Notes under the pieces: generated by a model
Database searches by the model: none
Seen by the model: the letters and a program-made list of their open reading frames with translations, nothing else
Told to the model about the DNA's origin: nothing
Shown here: positions 12,135 to 24,754 of the stretch, piece by piece
How positions within the stretch are numbered: the first letter of the stretch is position 1
Layout: each line of letters opens with the position of its first letter
NCBI GenBank assembly: GCA_034770075.1
Contig: JAVJAP010000025.1
Coordinates: 124,001 to 188,000, forward strand
Reading direction: 5' to 3'
DNA: 64,000 nt
Origin: Aralia elata
Lineage: Eukaryota; Streptophyta; Magnoliopsida; Apiales; Araliaceae
Made by a program: the position numbers and the translations under genes

Positions 12135-13849
12135 GTGGTCACCGTTTGGTTTATTTTTTGGCAAACTATAACAGTTGGGTTAATTTATATTAGTGGTGCG
12201 CATTGTATCTATGACAGCTATGTAAAATTGACAGTGAATGTTGAAAGGAGTACTTTAATGCAAAAGTCCTTGTTGTTTTTGGAAATATTATTGTATGCAT
12301 CTCTTTAGTGATTTTAATAACTGCTTTGTGCATTTGTTTGGTGCTTTGTGCTTTATGTCACTACAAAGTGCAGCAGTGCATATTAAAAGGTGCAACAGTG
12401 TATACTACATGGCAACAAGTTTTTTATGTCACTACAAATTGCATCAGTCATTGCAAAACAACTTTTGTCATCAATGAAATTTAAGTGGCACAACAACTAA
12501 CAAAAAATTGCAAAATTTTTTACCATTCCAAACAATTGCAAACTTACAAATAACTTGCTAATTTCATAAGTTAAAACTAACTTCAAAAAATTTTACCAAT
12601 CCAAACAATTGCAAACTTGTTCCTTTATACATAATTGGAACTATAAATTACAATCATTCACCAGTATCATTCACATATAGTTGTCTTAACATGAATACAA
12701 ATATTATCCTTAACAACATAACTTTAATTGAAGCAGTACACATTTTATCCTTCCTTCTCAATAATGCAATCACCTGTCTAACTCTTCCAACCTCTTCACT
12801 TTGCTTTTCACATTCAAGTTGAAGCTTCTCATTGGTTTTTTTCAATTCAATTATTTTTTCAGTGCCTCTCTCAATTTCATACTTTTTCCTTTCTATTTCT
12901 AAATTCAAACAATTTATCAGAAACTTCAACTCAGGAAAAACTTCTTTAGACCTTTTATAAATCTCTTGGTCATACTAGAAAAAGAAGTTGTAGTGTTTGC
13001 TTGTCTTTTTCACCTGCATGTTGGTTGATAAAAACCAATCCAAAACATCAAACATGAATACAATTCTAACATAACTGTAATTCTAATGTTTTCAGAAAAT
13101 GAGAGAAAAACTCAGCCATTTATGAACTAAAGAACTAGTACCTTGCTCCATTGTGGACAACCAAATAACCTTCTTCCTGAATTACTTTTACTCCAAGATA
13201 TCTTCATTCGAGCTCTATACCCACAATAGCACCTTGGAGAGTCACCCATCGAATTAGTATACTCCCTTGATTCCAGTTCATCTTTCATACCAATACAATC
13301 CATTCGCAGATGAAATTGAATGAAAAGAAACCCTAACCTGCTTTTGATTTGTGCTTTTCAGTCATCGATTAGGAAGTTTTCTTCTTTTTCGTCATCAATT
13401 AGGCCTTTTCTGTCGTCGATTAGGCTTTCAGCAACTAGGGCTTTACATTTTCGGAGTGGGGAATATTTGCAGATTTGGGTTGATCGATCGATGGATTAAA
13501 GGAGAAATGTCTGAGAATTGTTTTGTTTTGCTTTAATGTAAAATAAAACATGGTTTGCTAAATTTACCCTTGATTAAACAATCTAAGTTAATAAAATGGT
13601 GAAAATATTATTTTTTAAATACACATCAGCTAAACATGGCCCCACTCAGGGGGCACATTATTAATTTCTGACGTGTCAAGTGAATTTAGATAAAAGTAGA
13701 AAAAATTAATAATTTACTCATCTAATTGACAAAATTGAAAGGTGAATCATTGAAGTGAAAAAAAGGATAATAGTTTAGGGTAGTAAAATATATTAAAACC
13801 AAAACATTAATACTAATATTATCGAAATCTTTCATATTCCAAACGGTCC
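12135..13849. mobile_element. Candidate non-autonomous DNA transposon carrying a GRF gene
   Basis: ACCGTTTGG at 12141-12149 is mirrored by CCAAACGGT at 13839-13847. TAA lies just outside on both sides (12132-12134 and 13850-13852). A 3-bp TAA/TTA duplication and CCGTTTGG-type ends are typical of PIF/Harbinger elements. The terminal bases outside the 9-bp core do not align perfectly and no transposase is present, so this is a candidate. The interior holds the broken minus-strand GRF gene and its transcript-like flanks. Confidence 0.4.
12654..13303 (-). pseudogene. GRF-type zinc-finger / coiled-coil protein, broken
   Basis: Exon 1 (13303 down to 13142) starts at ATG and encodes a GRF zinc-finger core: CYCG, then KISWSKSNSGRRLFGCPQW. 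A GT donor follows. Exon 2 (13013 down to 12654) begins after an AG acceptor in phase and encodes a Lys/Glu-rich coiled coil, then a short hydrophobic C-terminal stretch (IIFVFMLRQLYV). This is the usual layout of small plant GRF proteins, often found beside or inside transposons; their function is poorly known. Two defects show. An in-frame TAG (12975-12977) sits where the motif normally has tryptophan (FF-W-YD). The expected fourth zinc-binding cysteine just before NFFF reads tyrosine. Both fit G-to-A changes. The candidate transposon ends flank it. Confidence 0.65.
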
Positions 13850-13850
13850 T
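13304..13850 (-). other. Upstream region of the GRF pseudogene
   Basis: On the minus strand this reads like a 5' leader. It includes a degenerate repeat of about 27 bp built on a tcgattagg core (about 13360-13440) and the common leader motif tagggtttc. There is no other gene. The region towards 13850 is plain AT-rich DNA. Confidence 0.35.
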
Positions 13851-13852
13851 AA

Positions 13853-14446
13853 AAATGGATACTATATATAGAGATACATATTTGGGATTTTACATAGTAT
13901 TAAGGTTCAATGTGCAAAATACTAGATAACTAGGAAGTCATAATTTTAGAATTGTAAGTTGTTACGTCTAAAACAATCAAAATATGTCCAAATTTCATGA
14001 ATTCCATGGCTATGTTAGAGGGATGTAATTTGGACATTTCAAGTTATTTTTTGGGTTAGGGATACATCACCGGGTAGACGAAAGAGTTTATTTCAGCACG
14101 ATCTCTTTTTGAATGGTTTTGGTGTTGAATAATTAGCGCTGATTTTCGTCCTCGCTTTGTGACTTGTGTTAATATTAGGATTGTTAGATAAATTTGGTCA
14201 TATGGTTATGGTTATGTTTTGACTCGAATGTATAAGTAATGTTTTGGAGTAAAAGTATCTAGGTATTGTCATTGAAGATTATTTTGAAGTTAATTTGAAA
14301 CAGAATAATCTTGATCATAATTTTTGGTTGAACTTGGGGTACAAGATGAGAGAAAGGATTATAAGTCTTGAAAATCTGTTACGAATAGGTTTTTTATGAT
14401 AATAAGTATGATTACGTCAATTTGATAGATTTTGTGATAATTTTCT
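13853..14446. other. Unassigned AT-rich spacer
   Basis: I see no coding frame, LTR boundary or repeat I can name. It separates the GRF-bearing element from the left LTR of the Tekay-like element. The five bases before that LTR (tttct, 14442-14446) are the only candidate left target-site copy. Confidence 0.5.
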
Positions 14447-15537
14447 TGCAAGACCCCGACTTTTGTGAAATAAAAGTTATTTTTTTTATGATTATTATTC
14501 TAAACAGTAAAATTTCTAATAGATAAAATATTATAGTTAAGGGTGGTATATGCAAATTATCAGATAAACAGTATGTCGGGGAATATTCTTTTTGTCGGGT
14601 AATATTCTTTCTGTTGGAAAATATTATATTCGGCAAAGTACGACGGCGCCGAAATAACAAATCATTGGTGGGCCCACTAACGACGAATTGTTGGATACGA
14701 AAAAAGACAGTATTAATATTTTTATAAAAATTGTCAACGGTACTATCACCTGCAACTGTTGAAATACCCGGTAATAAAATAATAGTAGAACGCATTATTC
14801 CACAGTAGCACGCGGTAGTCCACAGTAGCACACAGTATTGTATAATATTTTATATTATTGATTCAATAATTGATATAGTAGTAATTGCACAGTATTTTAA
14901 CTCAATAATTGTTACAGTAACATCTGCATGGTATTTTATATTATTAAATCAATGATTGTCAAGACACAGTGACTCATAATATTTGATATGATATTATTAG
15001 ACCAGTTAGCATTATTGACAATGTCTAAAAGTTCTGTCAAGGAAATGATTTATTTAATTGCGTGCCGTTTTTACGGAAAGCCCCCTCTTTTCTAGGAATG
15101 ATCTGTTTGTTAATATTGGGAGTCTATAATATTAATGGTGAATAATTGTTGAAAGATTAAAAATGTGTTGATTAAAGATAAGTGATATATGATAGTTATT
15201 TGTTAAATTTTTGGGATTTGTCATGAAGCGTTTGTCGTAAGTTTGGCTTATTATTCCATAGACCCCCCCACTTGCCAATTTGTCAAACCGTCGGCAGAAA
15301 TTTTGTTCAGTATTTATTTTATTATTATAATAGTAATAAAACATAATTTTTTTTATATAAAAAAAACTTTTATAAAGTTATTTGTTTTATTAGAATATAA
15401 TTAGAATATATTATATTATATATAAAGTTATTTGTTTTATTAGAATATTTTATTGCACAATAAAAATCAGACGAACGAATTCACCAATGGCGTGCTAAGC
15501 CGCGCGTTTGTCAAACGTGGTGTGCTAAGCATTTTCC

Positions 15538-15545
15538 TATAAATA
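15538..15545 (+). promoter_or_regulatory. TATA-like box of the left Tekay-like LTR
   Basis: TATAAATA in ttcctataaataggttgc. The right LTR has TATAAATG at the same place (22870-22877). Its position well inside the LTR suits a U3/R promoter; the transcription start is not visible. Confidence 0.5.
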
Positions 15546-15715
15546 GGTTGCTTAATTGAGGTATGAAACTCACACCAGAATCACAAAATTCTTCTTCTAT
15601 AATATTGTGCGTATTTCTTTTGAGTATAAGGATACTCTGAGTGTTACAAATAGTACAAGAATTTCTCAAGATATTCTTCTTTATACCAGTCAGATCTAGT
15701 CTCTTACTAAGGTAA

Positions 15716-15850
15716 AGGATGTCATTTTCTTTCATACTCGTAAAAGATATCATTTTCTTTCATACTCGTAAAGGATATCATTTCTTTCATACTCATAAGG
15801 GATGCCATTTTCTTTCATACTCGTAAGAGTTATCATTTTCTTTCATACTC
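15716..15850 (+). repeat. Five-copy tandem repeat (about 27 bp) in the left LTR
   Basis: The repeated unit is (a/g)(g/t)at(g/a)tcattttctttcatactcgtaa, with small changes. The same array occurs in the right LTR near 23046-23183, so it predates the insertion. Confidence 0.85.
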
Positions 15851-16197
15851 CTCTATTTATGGTAAAAATTATTATTCGTTTCCATAACCTTATTATTAAA
15901 TAGTGAAAATTTCTGAAATTAGTAGAATATCCTTAATAGTTTGTGCTTCATCTACTATCTTTTCACCTGAATCTTTCTATTGCGTTTTACAAGTTATAGT
16001 TGAATTATGAACCATATTTATTCTATTCTTGAACTCTAATCGAATTTCTGGATATCATGTTGACAATTTGGACATTCTTGGACTCTGGATAAATTAAATT
16101 ATAAATCTCTAATATTTATTCTTGATCTTATTGTTTCTATTCATCCTTTATATCATTGTCATAATCCTCAAATTTAAATGGTGATGAAAGTTCTCTT

Positions 16198-16405
16198 TGG
16201 CCTGTAGTGCAAAGAGGAACTGATGATTGACATGATTATGACCAGGAATTGTGTATTGGTATAATCATGACCTTTGGTGTTATAGATAAAGGCTTGTGGT
16301 AAAAGTTCTCTTTGGCCTGCAGTGCAAAGATGGACTGGTGTTTGGCATGATCATGACCATTGGTGTTATAAATGAATTTCATTGGCCTGTAGTGCAAAGA
16401 TAAAC
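16198..16405 (+). repeat. Three dispersed copies of a 'ttggcctgtagtgcaaaga' block
   Basis: Copies lie near 16198, 16312 and 16383, separated by variants of gatcatgacc(a/t)ttggtgtta. The right LTR repeats the set near 23528-23738. Confidence 0.75.
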
Positions 16406-16956
16406 TGTTGATTTGGATGATCATAAACAGGAATTGTTGATTGGTGTTACAGGGATAAAATAATGATGGTGAATTTTTTTTTATATGAGAAAATAGTAGA
16501 CATTATGTTCTATTTGACTCTTCTAATGAACTACTTGTTCCGCTGTAGTTATCGTTAAAAACTTATATTATCTTTAAATCTTTGATTGGTCACTGTTGAA
16601 GGCTAAAGATAATTTATTTTTCATTATCTTAGTTATGATATTCTTTACTGGGCTAATTGAGCTCACCCTTTTCAGTTTTGTTCAATTATTCTTCTCAGAA
16701 AATAAGAGTGTAGCTGAGACTAGCCGGGGAATGGAGTTATGGTTCGAGACTGTAGAAGTATCTCAATACGTTATAAATAGTGTGACAATAATTATATTGA
16801 GAACTATATTTTTATTGAAACTTACAGTATGTGTGTTGTCGTATTTTGCACGACAGTATAATAATTGTAAATAGGAAAATTTATATTTGGATTTTGTAGT
16901 ATGTATTTTGGCCACTCAAAATGGGTTGTGTGGACCTATTTTGGGGGAGTCACAAT

Positions 16957-16969
16957 TAGTATCAGAGCT
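16957..16969 (+). other. Primer-binding site of the Tekay-like element
   Basis: tagtatcagagct begins three bases after the left LTR ends. It matches the tRNA-Met site tggtatcagagc except for one base (tag for tgg). Confidence 0.75.
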
Positions 16970-17155
16970 TAGGGATATGATCTCTGGTGGTGATCTAGGA
17001 TTAGAACTAGGAGGGTAGAGACGAGTAAAATCTTTCGCTAGTGTGTCCTACTTAAACTATTTTGTTATTTATTAATTAGTTGGTTTGGTTGTATGGACAA
17101 GATGTGACGTGTCAATTTCTTTAAACTAATCTTTGTTTTGTGGCCGCATTTCAGA

Positions 17156-18650
17156 ATGGCATCTGAAAATCAAGAAGTGAACTATGAGGCAAATATGGTT
17201 GAGAATCAGGAGGCTACCAATAATATTGTTGCAGACTCAGAAAATCATGCTGCTAACAACATGATGAATGATGATTTCTTTAGGAACTTCATACAATTCT
17301 TGTAGAACCAGGCGAGAGAAACTATTGCTTATAGTACCGGTGGAAACACGGGTAATTTATGAAGGGTCACTGCTAAATAGTTCAAGGAGTTAGGACCACC
17401 TGAATTTCTCGGAAAGCAGACCCACTCAAGGCAGAGACGTGGCTCAAACAAATGACAAAGATATTTGATGTACTGCGTTGCGCTGACGAACAAAAGGTTT
17501 CTTTCGCTACCTTTATTTTGCGAGGAGAACGGATCATTGGTGAGAATCTGTAAAACGTACCCATCACTCAGTACTCGAGATGTCTTGAGTGGAGTTCCAA
17601 GAATTGTTTAACGAAAAGTATTTCCCAGAGAGTATTCGCCATATGAAAGGTGGAATTTATCAAACTGGAGCAGAACAACATGATCGTATCGCAGTACGAA
17701 GCCAAGTTTGTCGAACTGTCTTGATTTACGCCCTATTTGATGGACACTAAGGAACGGATGACGCGAATATTTTTACGAGATTTGAAACCTAAAATTCGTC
17801 AACATCTTATTTCTCATAAACTTTGTCTATATTCAGATATCATGGATAGGGCTCAATTAGTGGAACGAGAGAAAAAATACTACAACCAGGAGATAACACC
17901 TAACAGCGAGAGAGAAATTACGATAATTATCGTAACAGTGGCAACAATCATCGGAATAATGAGAACTAGCAAGGAGGAAATCACCACTTCGGTGGTAATC
18001 CTGGCCCATCTAATAGAAGAAATGAGTCGAGTGGAAATAATTTCAAGAAGAGAAGATTCAACAATGACCATGGAAAAGCATCGACATCAGCACAAGCACC
18101 AGTTTCAAGGGGAGGAGAATGACCACCAGTCAGATGTTACAAGTGCACAAAGGAGGGGTACATCAGTCCAAACTGTACACAATCATCCCAGGTGTGTTAT
18201 AGTTGTGGAAAGGAAGGCCACATAGCTCGATTTTATCCTATAGCAAAATCAAGTCCAGCTGGAATGATGACACTAAAGGTTGTCACGAACAAGTCAAAGT
18301 CTGTAGTTCAAGGGAGAGCTTTTGTCGTAACATCCCAAAAAGTGCGAAACCCGAACGAAGTTATCACAGGCAAACTACTTATTAACTCTTGTGAAGTCTA
18401 TGCCTTATTAGATACTAGTTCTACCCACTCTTTTATTTCACCTACATGTGCTCAACGTCTGAACTTGACTCTTGAGAAATTAGATTTTGACTTATCTGTT
18501 GAAACACCATTAGGACAAACATTCATTACATCTACGGTCTATAAATCTTGTTTTGTTCAAATCGGCACCCTCACATTACCTGTTGATCTTATCTCCTTGG
18601 ACATGCATGAATTTGAATGTGATTTTAGGAATTGATTGGTTAACTACTCA
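17156..18650 (+). pseudogene. Gag and protease region of the Tekay-like element
   Basis: ATG at 17156 opens MASENQEVNY. Gag homology runs through GPPEF, ETWLKQMTKIFDVL and YEAKFVELS to the frame at 17737-18225. Two zinc knuckles (CYKC and CYSCGKEGHIARF) lie at about 18132-18240. The aspartic protease core (18410) reads LLDTSSTHSFIS, where the family normally has D-T/S-G. Stops near 17304, 17360, 17549 and 17722 and a frameshift near 18630 (continuing as LGIDWLTTHHAKIDC) make it non-functional. Gag would form the particle and the protease would cut the polyprotein. Confidence 0.8.
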
Positions 18651-21600
18651 TCATGCTAAAATTGATTGCTTTCTTAAGGTCGTTAGTTTTCATATTCCTA
18701 ATCAACCTGTTATCCTAATTCAAGCAACCAAACCGTTGAAATTAATAACTGTCATTTCTAGTCACAAAGTCATTCGTTTATTAAAAACAAATGTCAAGCT
18801 TTCTTAGCCCATGTAACTAATTTAAACAAAAGTACATCAAATTTGAATAATATTTATGTTGTGAATAAGTTCCCTGACGTATTTCCCGAAGAACTTCCTG
18901 GCCTACCCCCAAACCGTAAAATCGAATTTTGTATCGACCTTGAACCCAGTACAAAACCCATTTCCAAGACCCCATATCGAATGGCTCCTATTGAACTTCA
19001 AGAGTTAAAAGTCCAACTACAAGAGTTGTTAGACACTAATTTTATATGTCCGAGTACATCGCCATGGGGAGCTCCTGTCTTATTCGTAAAGAAAAAAGAT
19101 GGGAGTATGAGACTCTGCATTGACTATCGGGAGTTGAACCATGTCACCATCAAAAATAGGTACCCATTACCTCACATTGATGACATGTTCGACCAGTTAC
19201 AAGGTGCTTAATTCTTTTTAAAGATCGATCTCCATTCCGGATATCATCAGTTAAAGATTAAAGTTGATGACGTTCCCAAGACTGCCTTCAAAACTTGATA
19301 CGGGCATTACGAATTCCTAGTAATGTCTTTTGGATTAACTAATGCTCCTGATGCCTTCATGGATATGATGAACAGAATATTCAAGGAATATTTGGATAAT
19401 TTCATGGTTGTCTTTATTGATGACATCCTCATATACTCTAAAAATCGTGAAGATCATGAGCGACACTTGAGGCAGATACTCCAAAAGCTTCGTAAAAACA
19501 AGTTATATGCTAAGTTAAAGAAATGCGAGTTCTGGCTTGAGGAGATAGCATTCCTTGGACACGTGATCTCTAAACAAGTAATATCGGTTGACCCGGCGAA
19601 AATTGAAGCGATACTAAATTGGGAGCAGCCTAAGTCAGTAACCGAAGTACGAAGCTTTTTGGGCCTAGCTGGTTATTATCGGATGTTCGTAGAAGGATTC
19701 TCTAGAATTGTCATTCCATTAACTCAGCTAACTCGGAAAAGCATAAAATTCGAATGGAGCGAAAAATACGAAAAGAGTTTTCAAGAACTCAAGAGAAGAC
19801 TCATTTCAGCACCTATTCTGACAATACCATCAGGATCGGAAGGATTTATCATCTACAACGATGTTTCAGGTAGAGGTCTAGGTTGCGTTCTCATGCAATA
19901 TGGGAAAGTTATAACTTATGCTTCTTGGCAACTCAAGGAATATGAGAGGAATTATCTTACTCGTGATCTAGAGTTGGCAGCAGTCGTTTTTGCGTTGAAG
20001 ATTTGGAGACACTACTTGTATGTGGAGAAAGTGGAGATCTATACAGATCATAAAAGCCTCAAATATTTCTTCACCTAGAAGGAACTCAACATGCGACAAT
20101 GACGTTGGCTTGAACTATTGAAGGATTATAACCATAACATCCAATATCATCCTGGAAAGGCGAACGTGGTAGCTGACGCATTGTGTAGAAGATCATATTC
20201 GGGCACGAGTGCAATATTGTCAACACAAAGGCCCATTTTGTATGATTTACAAAAGATGGAGATAGAGTTAAAGGCTCTAGGAACCCACGTGAAGATGGCA
20301 CATATACGAGTAGAACCGACTTTAATCGATAAAGTTAAAGCTGCTCAAGCTACAGACCCAGAGCTGGTGAATATGAAGAAGAAAGTACAAAAAGGTGTTA
20401 TTCTAGAAGCAAGAATCGACGAGGAAGGGATACTTCGGGTAAACTCTAGACTTTGTGTTCCTAACGACCTTGATTTAAAATATAAAATCATGATGGAGGC
20501 ACACAATACACCGTTTGCAATCCACCCTGGAAATACCAAAATGTATCATGATCTACGACATACATTTGGTGGAGCAATATGAAGAGAAAGATTGCAGAAT
20601 TTATCTCAAGGTGCTAACTTGTCAACGTGTCAGATAGAGCATCAAGTACCAAAGGGTCCATTGCAACCACTTGAGATTCCAAAATAGAAGTGGGAACACA
20701 TCAACATGGATTTTGTGACAGGTCTTCCCAAAGTTTCTCAAGGCTTAACGCAATTTGGGTCATTAAAGATAGATTGACCAAGTCTGCTCATTTCTTGCCC
20801 ATATGAGAAAACTATTCCCTTGAGCGTCTTGCCAGTATGTATATAAGCGAGATTATGAGATTGCATGGTATGCCTGTATCCATAGTTTCTGATTGAGACC
20901 CTAGATTCACTTCACAATTTTTTGTCAGCTTGTAGAAAGCTATGGGCACTGAATTATGATTCAATTCTGCATACCATCCCCAGACAGACGAGCAATAGGA
21001 AATGGTCATTCAAATTCTCGAAGATCTGTTGAGACTCTGCGTACTAGACTTCAAAGGAAGTTAGGACAAATACTTACCATTTGTGGAATTCTCCTACAAC
21101 AACAATTATCAAGCAAGTATAGGCATGGCTTCCTTCGAGCCGTTGTATGGATGAAGGTGTCGTTCTCCAGCATGTTAGGATGAAGTAGGCAAGGCAAAAT
21201 TGTTGGGACAAGAGTTGGTACGTATGACTGAAGAAAAGATTCAAATGATCCGGCAATGTATACAATCAACACAAGATCGACAAAAGAGTTATACTGATCT
21301 TCATCGAAGGGACGAGAAATTCAATGTCAGAGACCATGTATTTTTACGTGTTGCCCCATGGAAAGGAGTTACGAGATTTGGAAAGAGAGGAAAGCTCAAC
21401 CTCGATTTATTGGTCCATTTGAAATCCTCAACCGAGTAGGAATTGTGGCCTACATACTCGCTTTACCGCCAAGCATGTCTCGTGTTCATAACGTTTTTCA
21501 CATATCCATGTTACGTAAATATTTGAAAGATCTGAATCACATTATTGAATTAGAACCAAACGAAATAGCAGAGGATTTAACATATGAGGAGGTACCTGTC

Positions 21601-21783
21601 AAGATCTTGGATAAGATGAAACAGATTCTACGCTCAAAGGTTATACCTCAAGTCAAAGTTTTATGGAGAAACCATGATATAGGGGAAATGACCTAGGAGT
21701 TAGAATCTGAAATGAGAGCAAAGTATCCTCACCTCTCCGAGATGCCAGGTACGTACGTCAATTTCGAGGACGAAATTTCATAA
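18650..21783 (+). pseudogene. Pol (RT, RNase H, integrase, chromodomain-like tail) of the Tekay-like element
   Basis: RT starts at about 18846 (KFPDVFPEELPGLPP) and includes FVKKKDGSMRLCIDYRELN, FGLTNAPDAFMDMMN and an intact VVFIDDILIYS active site (about 19410). RNase H carries YTDHKSLKYFF (20040). The integrase zinc-binding part has IHPGNTKMYHDLR (20525), and the core is badly broken (MDFVTGLPKVSQG, 20707). The C-terminus reads VEELKILD-type then VKVLWRNHDIGEMT (21650), which resembles a chromodomain tail, and ends FEDEIS-stop at 21783, abutting the polypurine tract. Stops include 19209, 19296, 20076 and 20100; several are C-to-T changes (CGA to TGA, CAG to TAG). An enzyme source is therefore lost. 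Confidence 0.85.
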
Positions 21784-21793
21784 GGAGGGAGAT
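21783..21793 (+). other. Polypurine tract of the Tekay-like element
   Basis: aggagggagat lies directly after the pol stop codon and directly before TGTACGACCC, the right LTR start. Confidence 0.8.
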
Positions 21794-24245
21794 TGTACGA
21801 CCCTAACTTTTATGAAATAAAAGTTATTTTTCTTTATGATTATTATTCTAAACAGTAAAGTGTTTAATTGATAAATATTATAGTTAAGGGTGGTATATGC
21901 AAATTATCAGATAAACAGTATGTCGGAGAATATTCTTTTTGTCGGGAAATATTCTTTCTGTTGAGGAATATTATATTTGGCAAAGTACGATGGCGCCGAA
22001 ATAACCAATCATTAGTGGGCCCCATAACGACTAATTGTCGGATACGGAAAACGACAGTATTAATATTTTTATAAAAATTATCAACGATACTATTACCTGC
22101 AACTGTTGAAATACTCGGTAATAAAAGAATAGTAGAACGCGTTATTTCACAGTAGCACACGGTATTGCACAGTATTTCATATTATTGATTCAATAATTGA
22201 TATAGTAGTAATTTCACAGTATTTTAACTCAATAATTATTACAGTAACATCTGCATGGTATTTTATATTATTAAATCGATGATTACAACAACACAGTAAC
22301 TCATAATATTTGATATGATATTATTAGATCAGTTAGCATTATTGACAATGTCTAGAAGTTTTGTCAAGGAAATGGGTTACTTAATTGCGCGCCGTTTTTA
22401 CGGAAAGCCCCCTTTTTTCTGGGAATGATCTGTTTGTTAATATTGGGAGTCTATAATATTAATGGTGAATAATTGTTGAAAGATTGAAAATGTGTTGATT
22501 AAAGATAAGTGATGTGTGGTAGTTATTTGTTCAATTTTTGGGATTTGTCATAAAATGTTTGTCGTAAGTTTGGCTTATTAATCCATGGACCCCCCACTTG
22601 CCAATTTGTCAAACCGTCGGCAGAAATTTTGTTCAGTATTTGTTTTATTATTATTATAATAGTAATAAAACAAAAAACTTTTTATATAAAATAGAAAACT
22701 TTTATAAAGTTATTTGTTTTATTAGAATATAATTAGAATATATTATATTATATATAAAGTTATTTGTTTTATTAGAATATTTTATTGCACGGTAAAAATC
22801 AGACGAACGAATTCGTCAACGGCGTGTTAAGTCGCGCGTTTCTCAAACGTGGTGTGCTAAGCATTTTCCTATAAATGGGTTGCTTAGTTGAGATATGAAA
22901 CTCACACTAAAATCACAAAATTCTTCTTCTATAATATTGTGCGTATTTCTTTTGAGTATAAGGATACTCTGAGTGTTACAAATAGTGCAAGAATTTCTCA
23001 AGATAATCTCATTTATATCAGTCAGATCTAGTCTCTTACTAAGGTAAATGATGTCATTTTCTTTCATACTCGTAAAAGATATCATTTTTTTCATACTCGT
23101 AAAGGATATCATTTCTTTCATACTCATAAGGGATGTCATTTTCTTTCATACTCGTAAGAGTTATCATTTTCTTTCATACTCCTCCGTTTATGGTAAAAAT
23201 TATTATTCGTTTCCATAACCTTATTATTAAATAGTGAAAATTCCTTAAATTAGTGGAATATCCTTAATAGTTTGTGCTTCATCTACTATCTTTTCACCTG
23301 AATCTTTCTATTGTGTTTTACACATTATAATTGAATTATGAACCTTATTTATTCTATTCTTGAATTCTAATCAAATTTCTAGATATCATGTTGACAATTT
23401 GGACATTCTTGGACTTTGGATAAATTAAGTTACAAATCTTTAATATTTATTCTTGATCTTATTGTTTCTATTCATCATTTATATTATTGTCATAATCCTC
23501 AAATTTAAATGGTGGTGAAAGTTCTCTTTGGCCTATAGTGCAAAGATGAACTAGTGATTGACATGATTATGACCAAGAACTGTGTATTGGTATAATCATA
23601 ACTTTTGGTGTTACAGACAAAGGCTTATGGTGAAAGTTCTTTTTGGCCCGCAGTGCAACGATGGACTGGTGTTTGGCATGATTATGGCCATTGGTGTTAC
23701 AAATGAATATCTTTGGCCTGTAGTGCAAAGATAAACTGTTGATTTGGATGATCATAAACATGAATTGTTGATTGGTGTTACAGGGATAAAATGATGATGG
23801 TGAATTTTATTTTTTATAGGAGAAAATAGTAGACATTATGTTCTATTTGACTCTTCTAATGAATTACTTGTTCCGCTGCAGTTATTGTTGAAAACTTATA
23901 TTATCTTTAAATCTCTGATTGGTCACTTTCATTATCTTAGTTATGATATTCTTTACTGGGCTAATTGAGCTCACCCTTTTCAGTTTTGTTCAATTATTCT
24001 TCTCAAAAAATGAGAGTGTAGCTGGGACTAGCCGGGGAATGGAGTGATGGTCCGACTGTAGAAGTATCTCAATACGTTATAAATAGTGTGACAATAATTG
24101 TATTGAGAACTTAAGTTATATTTGTATTGAAACTTACAGTATGTGTGTTATCGTATTTCGCACGACAGTATAATAGTTATAAATAGAAAAATTTATATTT
24201 AAATTTTGTAGTATGTATTTTGGCGACTCAAAATGGGTTGTGTGG
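21794..24245 (+). repeat. Right LTR of the Tekay-like element, 3'-truncated
   Basis: It matches 14447-16904 with scattered substitutions and small indels, clearly more than between the two LARD-like LTRs, so this insertion looks older. The match stops after gggttgtgtgg at 24245, and unrelated sequence follows. Confidence 0.85.
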
Positions 24246-24754
24246 TATATGACTTTATTTGAGGTTTTATAAGTTATGTTGAGATTTAGGTGATTTATTT
24301 GATTTTTGTAGGATTTTAAGTTAATTTGTGTTAGTAAAAGGGTTTTCAATATAATTTATGGTACTGTGACTTTGAGTGAGTTTGAGTTAGTGATGATGAT
24401 ATGTTCTTTTTTGTTTTTTTAGAGGATTGATGATATTGAAAGGTGATTAATGATATGTTTGTGATATTTGAAAGATATTGAGATTTAAATGAGAGTTGAC
24501 AAAGTGGCTTTGGAGTTTTTTGTATAATGTGAATTATCAAATATTTTGGAGTATTTATATATCTATGTTGTAGAGTTTGTGACAGATTTAAGTCATGTAT
24601 GAAGCATGAGTATTTATGGATTTAGCAGAGATTTAATATATATTGATTTTGGATTCCTATTTGTTTAATATCAGTATGTATTTATGTTTCTGTGACAATG
24701 AGAACGTCTTATGCTTTGGATTCCGAGGACGAAATACTTGTAAGGGAAAGGTGA
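24246..24754 (+). other. 3' interior fragment of another Gypsy element
   Basis: There is no coding frame, but the end reads ttccgaggacgaaatacttg, then the purine tract aagggaaaggtga (24742-24754), then an LTR start. This is the standard 3' end of a chromovirus interior. The 5' side is cut by the junction at 24245. Confidence 0.6.

Larger units (their letters stand above)
14447..16954 (+). repeat. Left LTR of the Tekay-like element (2508 bp)
   Basis: It starts TGCAAGACCCCGAC and ends GGGGGAGTCACA. It contains a TATA-like site (15538), a five-copy array of about 27 bp (15716-15850) and three copies of a ttggcctg(t/c)agtgcaaaga block (about 16198-16405). Confidence 0.85.
14447..24245 (+). mobile_element. 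Tekay/Del-like chromovirus (Ty3/Gypsy), decayed, right LTR truncated
   Basis: LTRs at 14447-16954 and 21794-24245 match along their length. A tRNA-Met primer site follows the left LTR and a polypurine tract precedes the right one. The domain order is gag, zinc knuckles, protease, RT, RNase H, integrase, chromodomain-like tail, that is Ty3/Gypsy. LTR size and the end of pol (FEDEIS just before the polypurine tract) point to the Tekay/Del lineage. The right LTR lacks the last roughly 50 bp present in the left (homology stops at 24245), so the 3' target-site copy is lost. Many stops and frameshifts mean it cannot make its own proteins. Confidence 0.85.

Noticed and set aside
15716..15850. CRISPR-like spaced repeat
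   Set aside because: The units are contiguous tandem repeats without unique spacers, in a plant LTR.
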